From: Gottschalkia acidurici 9a
GTDB lineage: Bacteria > Bacillota > Clostridia > Tissierellales > Gottschalkiaceae
Assembly (NCBI RefSeq): GCF_000299355.1
Contig: NC_018664.1
Span: 2,774,380-2,838,379 of the forward strand
Reading direction: 5' to 3'
DNA length: 64,000 nucleotides
The stretch's first letter is position 1. The number at the start of each line of letters is the position of its first letter. Positions 1-7,862 of the stretch are shown piece by piece. The translations under genes and the position numbers were made by a program. Below the pieces are notes generated by a model. That model saw only the letters and a list, made by a program, of their open reading frames with translations, did not search any database and was not told the DNA's origin.

Positions 1-1
1 T

Positions 2-67
2 ATTAGACTGTCTATAATTGAAAACGGTTTTGGTAAAATAGAATATTTTTTTAAAGTTTTATTTTAG
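2..67 (+). CDS. possible 3' end of a gene entering from the left
   Basis: A reading frame open from the window edge ends in TAG at 65-67 and encodes 21 residues ending GKIEYFFKVLF. It has no start inside the window. The only support is its position ahead of the bidirectional hairpin at 135-163. It is too short to assign a function and could be chance. Confidence 0.25.
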   Translation: MRLSIIENGFGKIEYFFKVLF

Positions 68-134
68 AAACTAAATTTTAGAAAGATATAGTCTTTTAGA
101 GTATTTTACTACTCTTATTAAAAAGTAGGTAATA

Positions 135-163
135 AAAAGGCACCTTCTTTGAAGGTGCCTTTT
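135..163. terminator. bidirectional hairpin terminator
   Basis: AAAAGGCACCTTC and its exact complement are separated by TTT, with A-tract and T-tract flanks. It lies downstream of the minus-strand two-component operon and downstream of the possible plus-strand gene end, so it could stop transcription from both sides. Confidence 0.8.
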
Positions 164-241
164 AGTTTATCTTAATATACTTTAAATATATATGTTGAAG
201 CTTCTGTGTTTGTATATAGTTTTAACATTGGATTTTCTTTA

Positions 242-2440
242 TTATTGACCATAAGAAGTTGCCTTTTGATAAAATTCTACGTTTACTTTAAAAAGATCCC
301 CGTCTATAGTAATATCTAATTTACCCCCTTGAAGTTCAACTATACTCTTTGCTATTGCAAGCCCAAGTCCAGATCCCTCTGTGTTTCTCGAATCATCTCC
401 TCGTTTAAACCTCTCGAAAATTTCATCTACACCAAAATTTAATTCATGGGATGAAATATTTTTCATTGTAATTATTACTTTTTTATCTTCTTCAATGATA
501 TCTATATATACTCTAGTATTAGGTTGAGAATACTTTAGTATATTACTTATAAGATTCTCAAATACTCTCCACATCTTATTTCCATCAAGGTCCATATATA
601 TATTTTGGTTTGAAGTATTAGTTTTAATACTTAATGATGATTTTTTAATTTTTCCTTCGAATTCAGCCATAGCTTGTCTTAGCAAAGCTACTACATCTAC
701 ACGTTCAATTTTTAAATCTACTTCTCCACTCGATAGTTTAGTTACTTCAAATAAATCATCTATTAAAGTTTTTAATCTTTGTGATTTTCTATCTAATATT
801 TCTACATACCCTTCAATCTCTTCTTTAGATGAATCTTCTTTTTTTAGTATATTTACATAATTTATTATAGATGTTAGCGGTGTTTTTAAGTCATGAGACA
901 CATTTGTTATAAGTTCTGTTTTCAGTCTCTCACTTTTAATTTGAGTTTCTAAAGATTTTTTAAATCCTTCCCTCATATGATTTATGTTATATCCTATTTT
1001 AGCTAGTGTTCCGCTTCCTTTTTCCTCTATCTCATAGTTTAAATTACCACTCGATATTTCTTCTATCCCTGTTACTAAATTATTAAGATATGCTATCTTC
1101 CTTAATACATAATTTATAATATATAACATATATACTATAGTAATCATCATAAATGTAATTAAGAATAATTCATTATTAATACCTAGAAATATGATTGAGA
1201 GAATAGCTAGTGCTAAAAATATTAATATAGCTATGAATCCTTTTAATATTATTTTGCTTATATTTTTAGTAAAAAATATATCTTTAGTACTTTTAAAACT
1301 ATTAACTGTTCTTTTCCACAAACTAACACTCCATTGTTGACTTAACTCATCTCTATTTTTATATAGTCTTACAATACACGTTCCATTAAGTATAAAATAA
1401 ATAATGCTTAAAGATATAAATGTGAGCTTTATAAAGTGATCCATATTTAAAGGAAAATAAAAAAAGTTCGCCTCACTTAAATATACGTTCATGATTATTG
1501 CATATACAAATAGTATTGATATTCTTATATCTAAAGGTATCTTCTTGTACTTATTAATAACCTTTTCAAGCCATTCTGGTACTTCTATATATTTTAATAT
1601 TTTTTTCTTTATTATAATCGATATCATAACTATTGCCGAAGTAAATGATACGATCAATAATACTAGTTCTTTAACTAGTCTATCCTTTATTGAATCAATA
1701 TACTTTAAATCTTCATGTATTTGACTATATCCATTTGCTTTTTTAGGCACAACAAAATATCCTTCTAGTCCATGTTCTTCAAATTTTCTTCCATTGTTTA
1801 TAGAGTAATTATAATCACTAGATTTATATGGTATTTTCATGCTAAATATGGAGTTAGTATTTATATATTCTTTAACATCATTTATATTTTTAATATTATC
1901 TATGTTTGTATACGTGTCTTTAGTTTTAGTATTTATAATAAAGTACTTTATATTTTTTTGCTTTTCTATATGTTCTTTTGCTTTTTTATGCTCATCATTC
2001 CTATCATCTAATATTTCTTTTCTTAATTCTTCTTCACTTTTTGTATGAATATTTTTATTTTCTACAAGTTTATCAAATTTCTCTCCATATAACTTTAGAA
2101 TAGCTTCTTTATCTTCCTGTTCTTCTGCTTTTGTAATTTTCTCATTATAGTCTTCCTCAATAATATTCTTTTGATTAATCATTAAATTTTGATGTGCTAT
2201 TTTCAGGTTTTCAATTTCATAGTCTTCAATTTTACTGTCTATTATAAAGACTTTTTCAGTACTATCTATATATTTATTTATTTCTTCTCTAAGAACACTG
2301 CTATACTTATATGGCTCATCTTTAAAAACATTTCTATGTTTGTTTAAATCAAATATTACCAGTAATGATATAGATATCATGTATAGGATCATTGCTATAG
2401 CTATTATATTTTTACTTTTATTTTTCAATTTTATATCCAA
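242..2440 (-). CDS. sensor histidine kinase (large multi-TM type)
   Basis: A 732-residue membrane histidine kinase, the likely phosphodonor of the regulator encoded just upstream. An N-terminal membrane segment (about 13-30) precedes a charged extracytoplasmic region of about 220 residues rich in E, K and N. About five membrane segments follow between 255 and 450, then a HAMP-like linker and a HisKA box with VSHDLKTPLTS holding the phosphoacceptor His. The ATPase domain ends with a G box, GSGLGLAIAKS. The start is TTG inside the last codons of the regulator gene (23-nt overlap), preceded by GTGGGGA, which implies translational coupling. It closely resembles the kinase at 39634-41805. The signal sensed is unknown; the soluble N-terminal region is the obvious candidate sensor. 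Confidence 0.9.
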   Translation of the reverse strand: MDIKLKNKSKNIIAIAMILYMISISLLVIFDLNKHRNVFKDEPYKYSSVLREEINKYIDSTEKVFIIDSKIEDYEIENLKIAHQNLMINQKNIIEEDYNEKITKAEEQEDKEAILKLYGEKFDKLVENKNIHTKSEEELRKEILDDRNDEHKKAKEHIEKQKNIKYFIINTKTKDTYTNIDNIKNINDVKEYINTNSIFSMKIPYKSSDYNYSINNGRKFEEHGLEGYFVVPKKANGYSQIHEDLKYIDSIKDRLVKELVLLIVSFTSAIVMISIIIKKKILKYIEVPEWLEKVINKYKKIPLDIRISILFVYAIIMNVYLSEANFFYFPLNMDHFIKLTFISLSIIYFILNGTCIVRLYKNRDELSQQWSVSLWKRTVNSFKSTKDIFFTKNISKIILKGFIAILIFLALAILSIIFLGINNELFLITFMMITIVYMLYIINYVLRKIAYLNNLVTGIEEISSGNLNYEIEEKGSGTLAKIGYNINHMREGFKKSLETQIKSERLKTELITNVSHDLKTPLTSIINYVNILKKEDSSKEEIEGYVEILDRKSQRLKTLIDDLFEVTKLSSGEVDLKIERVDVVALLRQAMAEFEGKIKKSSLSIKTNTSNQNIYMDLDGNKMWRVFENLISNILKYSQPNTRVYIDIIEEDKKVIITMKNISSHELNFGVDEIFERFKRGDDSRNTEGSGLGLAIAKSIVELQGGKLDITIDGDLFKVNVEFYQKATSYGQ

Positions 2441-3110
2441 TTCCCCACACCACCTTTAAATAATTTGGTTCTCTAGAATTGATCTCTATTTTTTCCCTTA
2501 TTCGTCTTATATGAACTGCCACTGTATTTTCAGCATTATAAGATGGTTCTTTCCAAACATTCTCATATATTTGATCTATGGAGAATACTTTTCCCTTGTT
2601 TTCCATTAAAAGTTCTAGTATCTTGTATTCGGTTAAAGTAAGTTTAACTTCTTCTCCATCTACTAAGACCATCTTTGTACTTTTATTTAAAATAAGACCC
2701 CTTACTTTCACTTCATCTTCACTTTCTTTATATTTTCCGAAATCTATATACCTTCTTAATTGTGATTTTACTCTTGCTACAAGTTCTAGAGGATTAAAGG
2801 GTTTTGTTATGTAATCATCTGCACCTATATTAAGACCTAATATCTTGTCTGTATCTTGTGACTTTGCAGAAAGCATTATTATAGGAATGTTTTTGTCTTC
2901 TCTAATTTTAAATGTAGCTTTTATTCCATCCATTCTAGGCATCATTATATCCATTATTATAATATGTATTTCCTCTTCACTTAATATTTCTAAAGCTTCT
3001 ATTCCATCACTAGCTTTGAGTATTTTCGTATTATTATCACTTAGATATATCTCTATAGCATCTCTTATTTCATCTTCATCATCTACAACTAAAATATTGT
3101 ACTTTTGCAC
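2418..3110 (-). CDS. OmpR/PhoB-family response regulator
   Basis: A 230-residue response regulator. The receiver domain (about 1-120) shows the acidic pair in VVDDEDE, the phosphoacceptor Asp in IIMDIMMPRMDG, the Thr/Ser position in IIMLSAKS and the Lys in DYITKPF. The winged-helix DNA-binding domain (about 130-230) ends VVWGIGYKIEK. It is the first gene of a two-gene operon with the overlapping kinase. Two perfect 11-bp direct repeats lie about 110 bp upstream (3220-3241), a typical binding arrangement for this family, so autoregulation is plausible. The targets are unknown. Confidence 0.93.
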   Translation of the reverse strand: MQKYNILVVDDEDEIRDAIEIYLSDNNTKILKASDGIEALEILSEEEIHIIIMDIMMPRMDGIKATFKIREDKNIPIIMLSAKSQDTDKILGLNIGADDYITKPFNPLELVARVKSQLRRYIDFGKYKESEDEVKVRGLILNKSTKMVLVDGEEVKLTLTEYKILELLMENKGKVFSIDQIYENVWKEPSYNAENTVAVHIRRIREKIEINSREPNYLKVVWGIGYKIEK

Positions 3111-3219
3111 ATCCGATCATCCTTTCAGTATATTAATTATTATTATAACATTCTGACCACCCCTTACTTTAACTGCAATCTTATTTTAATAGATATTTTT
3201 TACAAATTACTTACTAAAC

Positions 3220-3241
3220 TTCTTAAATATTTCTTAAATAT
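3220..3241 (-). promoter_or_regulatory. tandem 11-bp direct repeats upstream of the response regulator
   Basis: TTCTTAAATAT occurs twice without a gap. One-helical-turn spacing of direct repeats is how OmpR/PhoB dimers bind DNA. A related pair sits upstream of the second regulator at 38873-38894. Function as an operator is inferred. Confidence 0.5.
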
Positions 3242-3316
3242 TCTCATTATTATGCTTTTATGCAGTACCCTTTCTTTATATTTTTCATATTATATAAAGA
3301 GAAGGGAGAAGTGAGT

Positions 3317-4036
3317 ATGGATAACTCATATTCTGGTAATAATTTTAATCCTTCTGGCAAGGACTATAATATAAAAGAGAAAGAAAATAACACTAAGAAA
3401 AACAATAGTAATACACCTATCAGTGATAGTTCATGTACTTTAACTAATGAACTATCAAATCCTCTATACAATATTCCTGTTTTTCTTAGCTATGCAACTC
3501 CTTATAACGAGAATCAAATAATCTTTCTTAATAAAGTTATTGAAGAAATTAGAAGTATTCTGCTGTTTCCACGTACCCTTGGAGTAACTGAACAAGAAAC
3601 TGAGTCTCCTATTACTTCAATAAGAAGAATGATATTAACTAGTTATGGTATGTTAGCTGTAGCATTTCATCGTGTTCATATAGATAGTGCTGTTTCTAGA
3701 CCAAATACTTCTAGTGAACAAATTCATGTAGATATATGGCTAAGCAATCCTTATATTCAAATAGAACCTGCTATGGCATACCAACAAGGCTTACCACTAA
3801 TGATTATAGTTGAGGATGGAGTTCTCTTAGATGGAGTATTTGGAGGTATACTGGAGCAAGGTGCAATTCCGTTATTTATACCTCGATTTAGTGTTGAGAA
3901 TGAAGCTGCTATTAATGACTTTTTTAGTTCTGTAGCATGGAAATCTGTATTTTTAGATTGGGTAAGTCAGGTAAGAGCCTATTACGAGTCTGTAACTAAC
4001 AAAGTAATAATCCCAGGTGGAAATAGTCCATTTTAG
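3317..4036 (+). CDS. TIR/nucleoside-deoxyribosyltransferase-like protein of unknown function
   Basis: A 239-residue soluble protein with no signal peptide. The ATG at 3317 is chosen because GGGAG lies 8 bases upstream; an earlier in-frame ATG at 3260 has no such site. The first 50 or so residues are Asn/Ser/Lys-rich and look disordered. The rest looks like a single alpha/beta domain. It opens with VFLSYATPYNENQ, reminiscent of the first strand of TIR domains, and later has QIEPAMAYQQGLPLMIIVE, which resembles the Glu-containing motif of nucleoside 2-deoxyribosyltransferases (a Glu followed by an alanine-rich helix, then a strand). PRTLGVTEQETESPITSIRR may be the family signature. The fold call rests on short motifs only. 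It has its own terminator and no obvious partner enzyme next to it. An N-glycosidase or NAD-cleaving activity is a hypothesis. Confidence 0.6.
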   Translation: MDNSYSGNNFNPSGKDYNIKEKENNTKKNNSNTPISDSSCTLTNELSNPLYNIPVFLSYATPYNENQIIFLNKVIEEIRSILLFPRTLGVTEQETESPITSIRRMILTSYGMLAVAFHRVHIDSAVSRPNTSSEQIHVDIWLSNPYIQIEPAMAYQQGLPLMIIVEDGVLLDGVFGGILEQGAIPLFIPRFSVENEAAINDFFSSVAWKSVFLDWVSQVRAYYESVTNKVIIPGGNSPF

Positions 4037-4062
4037 ATAAAATTTATCTTTTAATATAAAAT

Positions 4063-4130
4063 AGCCCCCTTAAGGTAGACATACTATGTTGTATCAGTAT
4101 AGTCCTTACTTTAAGGGGCTTATGTTTTTT
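4063..4130 (+). terminator. long hairpin terminator
   Basis: AGCCCCCTTAAGGTAGAC pairs imperfectly with its complement ending TTTAAGGGGCT, followed by a T run. It lies 27 bases after the TIR-like gene. The stem is unusually long for a simple terminator, and it could be a leftover insertion-sequence end. Confidence 0.65.
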
Positions 4131-4173
4131 GAAATAAACCATATATTGTATCTAACTTAACTCTTTTCACGAG

Positions 4174-4410
4174 TTAAGCTCTTTTATATGGTGTTTTTTC
4201 ATTTGTTATGCCAAGTAGATAATCAATACTTGTGTCATAAAATAAAGCTAACCTAATTAATATTTCATTTGGAATGTTTCTTTCACCAGTTTCGTACTGT
4301 GAAAGAGTATTCTGAGCGATATTTAGCTTTTCTGCTACTTGCTTTTGACTTAAATTTTTATCATTTCTGATATCTCTTATCCTATTGTATTTTAGCATGT
4401 CATATCTCAT
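4174..4410 (-). CDS. XRE-family HTH repressor
   Basis: A 78-residue DNA-binding protein that is almost entirely one Cro/C1-type helix-turn-helix (about 10-66): LSQKQVAEKLNIAQNTLSQYETGER contains both helices. The ATG at 4410 follows GGTGAT. Two palindromes immediately upstream (4434-4452 and 4460-4476) are probable operators, so it likely represses its own promoter. Stand-alone regulators of this size are common on mobile elements and in toxin-antitoxin or host-takeover circuits. No partner toxin is recognisable here, and the nearest divergent gene starts about 370 bp beyond the operators. Confidence 0.88.
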   Translation of the reverse strand: MRYDMLKYNRIRDIRNDKNLSQKQVAEKLNIAQNTLSQYETGERNIPNEILIRLALFYDTSIDYLLGITNEKTPYKRA

Positions 4411-4433
4411 TCTATCACCAAGACAATAATATT

Positions 4434-4476
4434 ATATCTCAAATTGAGATATTGTTTATTATCTCAGATTGAGATA
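4434..4476. promoter_or_regulatory. double palindromic operator of the XRE repressor
   Basis: ATATCTC-AAATT-GAGATAT is a perfect dyad at 4434-4452. TATCTC-AGATT-GAGATA is a second at 4460-4476. Both have a 5-nt centre and differ at one central base. The centres are 25 bp apart, about two and a half helical turns. They lie 24-66 bases upstream of the repressor start. Assignment to this repressor is by position. Confidence 0.75.
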
Positions 4477-4847
4477 TAATTGTTTATATTAGTAAGAAAT
4501 TCTAAGGAAAAATCGTAAAACTATAAATTAAAAATAAAAATGTTTGTTAGTTTTTGAAAGTAATTTTTGACTTTATGTACCTTTTAATTATTTAGCCTAA
4601 ATAATTACTCTAGCATTTAAACACTCTTTACTTCTAAGATGGCAATTAATAAAGTGTTAGAATTTTATATTTTAAAAACTTATTAACTAGATTAAATAGT
4701 GTTTGTTTACGAAATAGAGTAATATTTGACTGTTATTATTCTATAAGAAATAAATATATGATTTGATAAGTCAATTGATTATTGTGTCAGTAAAAACAAT
4801 ACAAAATATATAATAAAAAACATAGAAATGCAAGGGGGATTAGTTTG
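4477..4847. other. AT-rich gap without a recognisable gene
   Basis: About 370 bases between the XRE operators and the next gene hold no convincing reading frame, repeat or hairpin. The promoter of the 4848 gene must lie in it, but I cannot place it with confidence. Confidence 0.4.
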
Positions 4848-5342
4848 ATGCATAATGCTATTATAGATTTATCAAAGAAGGGAATATATCAACAAAGACA
4901 TCTAGAAGATATTTTTGTTTTAAACAATGTAACAGATTCAGTAAAATATCAGTATTGTAAGATATATAAATACTTAATAGATAACCCAAATGAAGAAAAG
5001 AATATTGAGATGGCTTTGTATAATATAATCTCTAAATCGGAATTCACCAATGAATTAGCTATATTTTTATACTTGTATAGTGGAAATTTCACTTATTTTC
5101 AAGCAATTAAATTTACAGATAGTATTACAATAGATATCATTGACACTTATACCCCACTATGTAAATGGACACAAAGTACTCTTAAAACAATCTTTCTTAT
5201 ATTCACAAAATTAATTAATGATATAAAAATAAGTTTCAACAATATAGATGATATCTCAGATTATGTAGACTTTGATGGATCTTTAGATAACGAATTATTT
5301 ATTAAATCAAAAAAGTATATTGATAAAAAATATTGGAAGTGA
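4848..5342 (+). CDS. hypothetical protein, 164 aa
   Basis: ATG at 4848 with AGGGGGAT 8 bases upstream; the TTG codon just before it is less likely to be the start. The predicted protein is soluble, helix-rich, Lys/Ile/Asn-rich and free of a signal peptide. A hydrophobic stretch near 110-125 (TLKTIFLIFTKL) looks like an amphipathic helix rather than a membrane anchor. I recognise no family. The stop codon overlaps a GTG that may start the next, frameshifted gene (GTGA overlap), which suggests the two were co-translated. Confidence 0.7.
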   Translation: MHNAIIDLSKKGIYQQRHLEDIFVLNNVTDSVKYQYCKIYKYLIDNPNEEKNIEMALYNIISKSEFTNELAIFLYLYSGNFTYFQAIKFTDSITIDIIDTYTPLCKWTQSTLKTIFLIFTKLINDIKISFNNIDDISDYVDFDGSLDNELFIKSKKYIDKKYWK

Positions 5343-5571
5343 TAAACAAAATATTCTCTATAGAAAATATCTTAGTAAAAGTTGATATTGATAATAAAAA
5401 AAGAGACAAGCAGAAATACAAAGTGAGATAAAAAAAGTTGAAGAGTTTTATAAGTTAGAAGAAACCAGCACATATAAATACTTAGATAGTGTATACGAAA
5501 ACTGTAATTGTCAAGCTTGCAATGCTATTCGATTTAATGGATTTTTAAAAGATATTTTGACTGTAAATTAA
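5339..5571 (+). pseudogene. frameshifted small gene, unknown function
   Basis: A GTG at 5339 overlapping the previous stop opens a 30-codon frame ending at 5431. Slipping back one base at the A7 run 5396-5402 joins it to a frame that runs to TAA at 5571 and includes a Cys cluster, NCNCQACNA. With eight A residues the two halves read continuously as a protein of about 77 residues. This is either a single-base deletion, a sequencing undercall, or slippage-dependent expression. No known family is recognised. Confidence 0.5.
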
Positions 5572-5943
5572 GTATGTACTTTTTTCAATAAATTAACACA
5601 ACATAATCTCTATTAATTTATATACAATTAATAATTAATGTTAACAAAGCAAAATTTCATAAGATTTCTACTATGTTTATTCGCTGATAAAACATCTGTA
5701 TTAGTATTATTATAGTAACTTGCAATTTCTTTTAGGATTTTATAACTAACTGAAATAAACTTTTTCTATAACTTTAATTTCCTGAGTCTTTACTAAGTAA
5801 TGCATTTAACTCGTTCAATATAAAGTATTTTATGAAGCATATTTTATAGCTATTTTACAATAAAAAGCTTGTATTTAACTATATTACGAAGTCTAACATA
5901 TGTTAAATTAAAAATTCCTAAAAAATAAATCAGAAATTATATA
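5572..5943. other. AT-rich gap without a recognisable gene
   Basis: Some 370 bases with stops in all frames and no clear dyad, repeat or RNA signature. It separates the accessory patch from the convergent EamA operon. Confidence 0.4.
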
Positions 5944-5980
5944 GAGGAAGGTTTAATTATTAAATAATTAAACCTTCCTC
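5944..5980 (-). terminator. terminator overlapping the end of the EamA gene
   Basis: GAGGAAGGTTTAATTATT pairs perfectly with the following half. The stop codon of the EamA gene (5968-5970) lies inside the stem, so the last codons form one arm of the hairpin. Confidence 0.75.
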
Positions 5981-6822
5981 TTAGAATAATAGTTAATAAA
6001 CCCTCCACCTATTATCAACAGCCCTCCTAGTATAGTATATATTTCTAACTTTTCAGAAAATATAGCTATTCCTATTATACTAGAAAATATTATGCTCGTA
6101 TAATTATATATGGAGATCTCTGAAGCTTCAGCAAATCTATATGCATAAGTTAAAGAGTACTGAGCTGCTGTTGCAAATATTCCTATTGCTATTGCTTTTA
6201 ATAAGTCTACACCCATTGGAAAAAGCCAATCACCAGCTAATGCAAATGGCAACATACATAAACTAGTTATAAGTGCAAAGTAAAATACTATAACATCTGG
6301 CGAATCTGTGTTTCTCAAGTATCTTACTGACACATATGAACACCCTGCAAAAAATGCGGATAGTAAACCTATCACAGCTGGAACCACAGTAACATTTAGT
6401 GTCGGTCTTGTAATTAAAGTAACTCCTATTATGGCTAAAAATAATGCTCCTATTTGAGACTTTGTTATATTTTCTTTTAAAATTATGAATGATAATATAG
6501 CTACAAAAAATGGTGACATATTATTCATAATTACTGCATCCGCTAAAGGCAGGTGGCTTATTGCATAGAAGTAAAATGCAATACCTAGCATACCTGTTAT
6601 ACTTCTCATAAGTAAGAACTTTTTATTATTTCCTTTAAAGCTATGTTTATTTTTAACTATTATAAATATTGATACTAATAAACTTAAAAAGTTTCTAAAA
6701 AACACTTTTTCAGTAACTGGGTAGTTTTCTAATGATTTTACGAAAGATGCCATAATAGCAAAGCATAGTGCCGATAAAAGCATTAGTAAAATACCTTTTT
6801 GCCTATCTTTAATTTTTACCAT
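5968..6822 (-). CDS. EamA (DMT superfamily) transporter
   Basis: A drug/metabolite-type exporter with ten predicted membrane helices in two EamA repeats (about 10-130 and 145-280). It begins MVKIKDRQKGILLML from ATG 6822. The start is awkward: AAGGAG lies directly against this ATG with no spacer. An upstream ATG at 6861 has no ribosome binding site and would add 13 odd residues. It is the last gene of an AraC-EamA-EamA run, and the two exporters are only distantly alike. The substrate cannot be read from sequence; relatives move amino acids, nucleosides or other metabolites. Confidence 0.88.
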   Translation of the reverse strand: MVKIKDRQKGILLMLLSALCFAIMASFVKSLENYPVTEKVFFRNFLSLLVSIFIIVKNKHSFKGNNKKFLLMRSITGMLGIAFYFYAISHLPLADAVIMNNMSPFFVAILSFIILKENITKSQIGALFLAIIGVTLITRPTLNVTVVPAVIGLLSAFFAGCSYVSVRYLRNTDSPDVIVFYFALITSLCMLPFALAGDWLFPMGVDLLKAIAIGIFATAAQYSLTYAYRFAEASEISIYNYTSIIFSSIIGIAIFSEKLEIYTILGGLLIIGGGFINYYSKRKV

Positions 6823-6877
6823 CTCCTTAAACCATATATTGTATAGTACTAAAAAGTACATTGAGAATATATTAAAG

Positions 6878-7795
6878 TTAAGTATTTAGATTATTACTTT
6901 CTATGTCTTTACTCTTAACTATTAATTTTCTCTCTGAAATATACACTCCAATAAGTATTAAAATACAACCTATTATCATTGTAACACTAATCTTTTCCCT
7001 AAGTACTATAGCAGATGTAACCATAGTAATTAAAGGTACAAGATATATATAGCTACTAGCTTTCACTATACCTATAATACTTATAGACTTATTCCACAGA
7101 ACAAAGCATAGTGCAGATGCTCCAAGACCTAAGAAAATCATATTATATATTAAGCTTAAGTTTATTTCATAATTAAAACTTATGTCATCTTTTAATAGTA
7201 GTATTGCAGGAATCATTGTAATAAGACCATAAAAGAACGTTCTTCTAACCACATAAAGCGAACTATACCTCTTATCAACCTTTTTTAATAATAGTGAGTA
7301 TAAAGCCCATAAAATAGCAGCTATTAATGCTAAAATATCCCCAAGAGGATTAATGTCTAACCTAAATGTCCCATTAAATATTACTAAAAATACTCCTAAT
7401 ATAGAGATTAAACATCCTATAACTAACATTTTTGAAATCTTCTCATCACGAGTAAAAATATGAGCAATTATTGCTGTTATAATAGGATTAATCGATACAA
7501 TTAGTCCTACATTTGAAGCCAAGGTAAAATCAAGAGCAATATTTTCAACTAGAAAATATAGTGTTACTCCTGTAAGGCCTAAGCTAAAAAACAATATCTC
7601 ATCTTTCATGCTATCTATTTTCTTAAACTTAGGATGTATTATAAGCATAGCTAAATAACCTATTAAAAACCTATAGAATAGTATCTCCACTGGTGACAAG
7701 TATTCTAATATAACTTTAGTAGATATAAAAGTTGTTCCCCATATAAATACAGTAACAAGAGTAATTAAGTGTGCAAATATAATTTTATTTTTCAT
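6878..7795 (-). CDS. EamA (DMT superfamily) transporter
   Basis: A 305-residue membrane protein with ten helices in two EamA repeats. HLITLVTVFIWGTTFISTK is a typical first helix of this family and GLGASALCFVLWNK is typical of the second repeat. The ATG at 7795 follows a strong AGGAGGA. That site is complementary to a segment about 27 bases upstream in the mRNA (7836-7847), so its translation may be controlled by RNA folding. The AraC regulator is encoded just upstream on the same strand and the second EamA gene follows 16 bases after the stop. The substrate is unknown. Confidence 0.9.
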   Translation of the reverse strand: MKNKIIFAHLITLVTVFIWGTTFISTKVILEYLSPVEILFYRFLIGYLAMLIIHPKFKKIDSMKDEILFFSLGLTGVTLYFLVENIALDFTLASNVGLIVSINPIITAIIAHIFTRDEKISKMLVIGCLISILGVFLVIFNGTFRLDINPLGDILALIAAILWALYSLLLKKVDKRYSSLYVVRRTFFYGLITMIPAILLLKDDISFNYEINLSLIYNMIFLGLGASALCFVLWNKSISIIGIVKASSYIYLVPLITMVTSAIVLREKISVTMIIGCILILIGVYISERKLIVKSKDIESNNLNT

Positions 7796-7847
7796 ATAAT
7801 CTCCTCCTATCTATTTAAACTTACTTTATTAGAGTTAGGAGGATTAT
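7796..7847 (-). promoter_or_regulatory. hairpin sequestering the EamA ribosome binding site
   Basis: On the minus strand ATAATCCTCCTA (7847-7836) can pair with TAGGAGGAGATTAT (7809-7796), with one bulged G and a loop of about 26 nt. The second arm contains the Shine-Dalgarno sequence of the gene starting at 7795. Whether this switches in response to a signal is unknown. Confidence 0.45.
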
Positions 7848-7862
7848 TATAGTAAAAAATTG

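Noticed and set aside
3260-3316. upstream ATG extension of the TIR-like protein
   Set aside because: It adds a hydrophobic, membrane-like start (MQYPFFIFFILYKEKGEVS) but has no ribosome binding site, whereas ATG 3317 has a good one.
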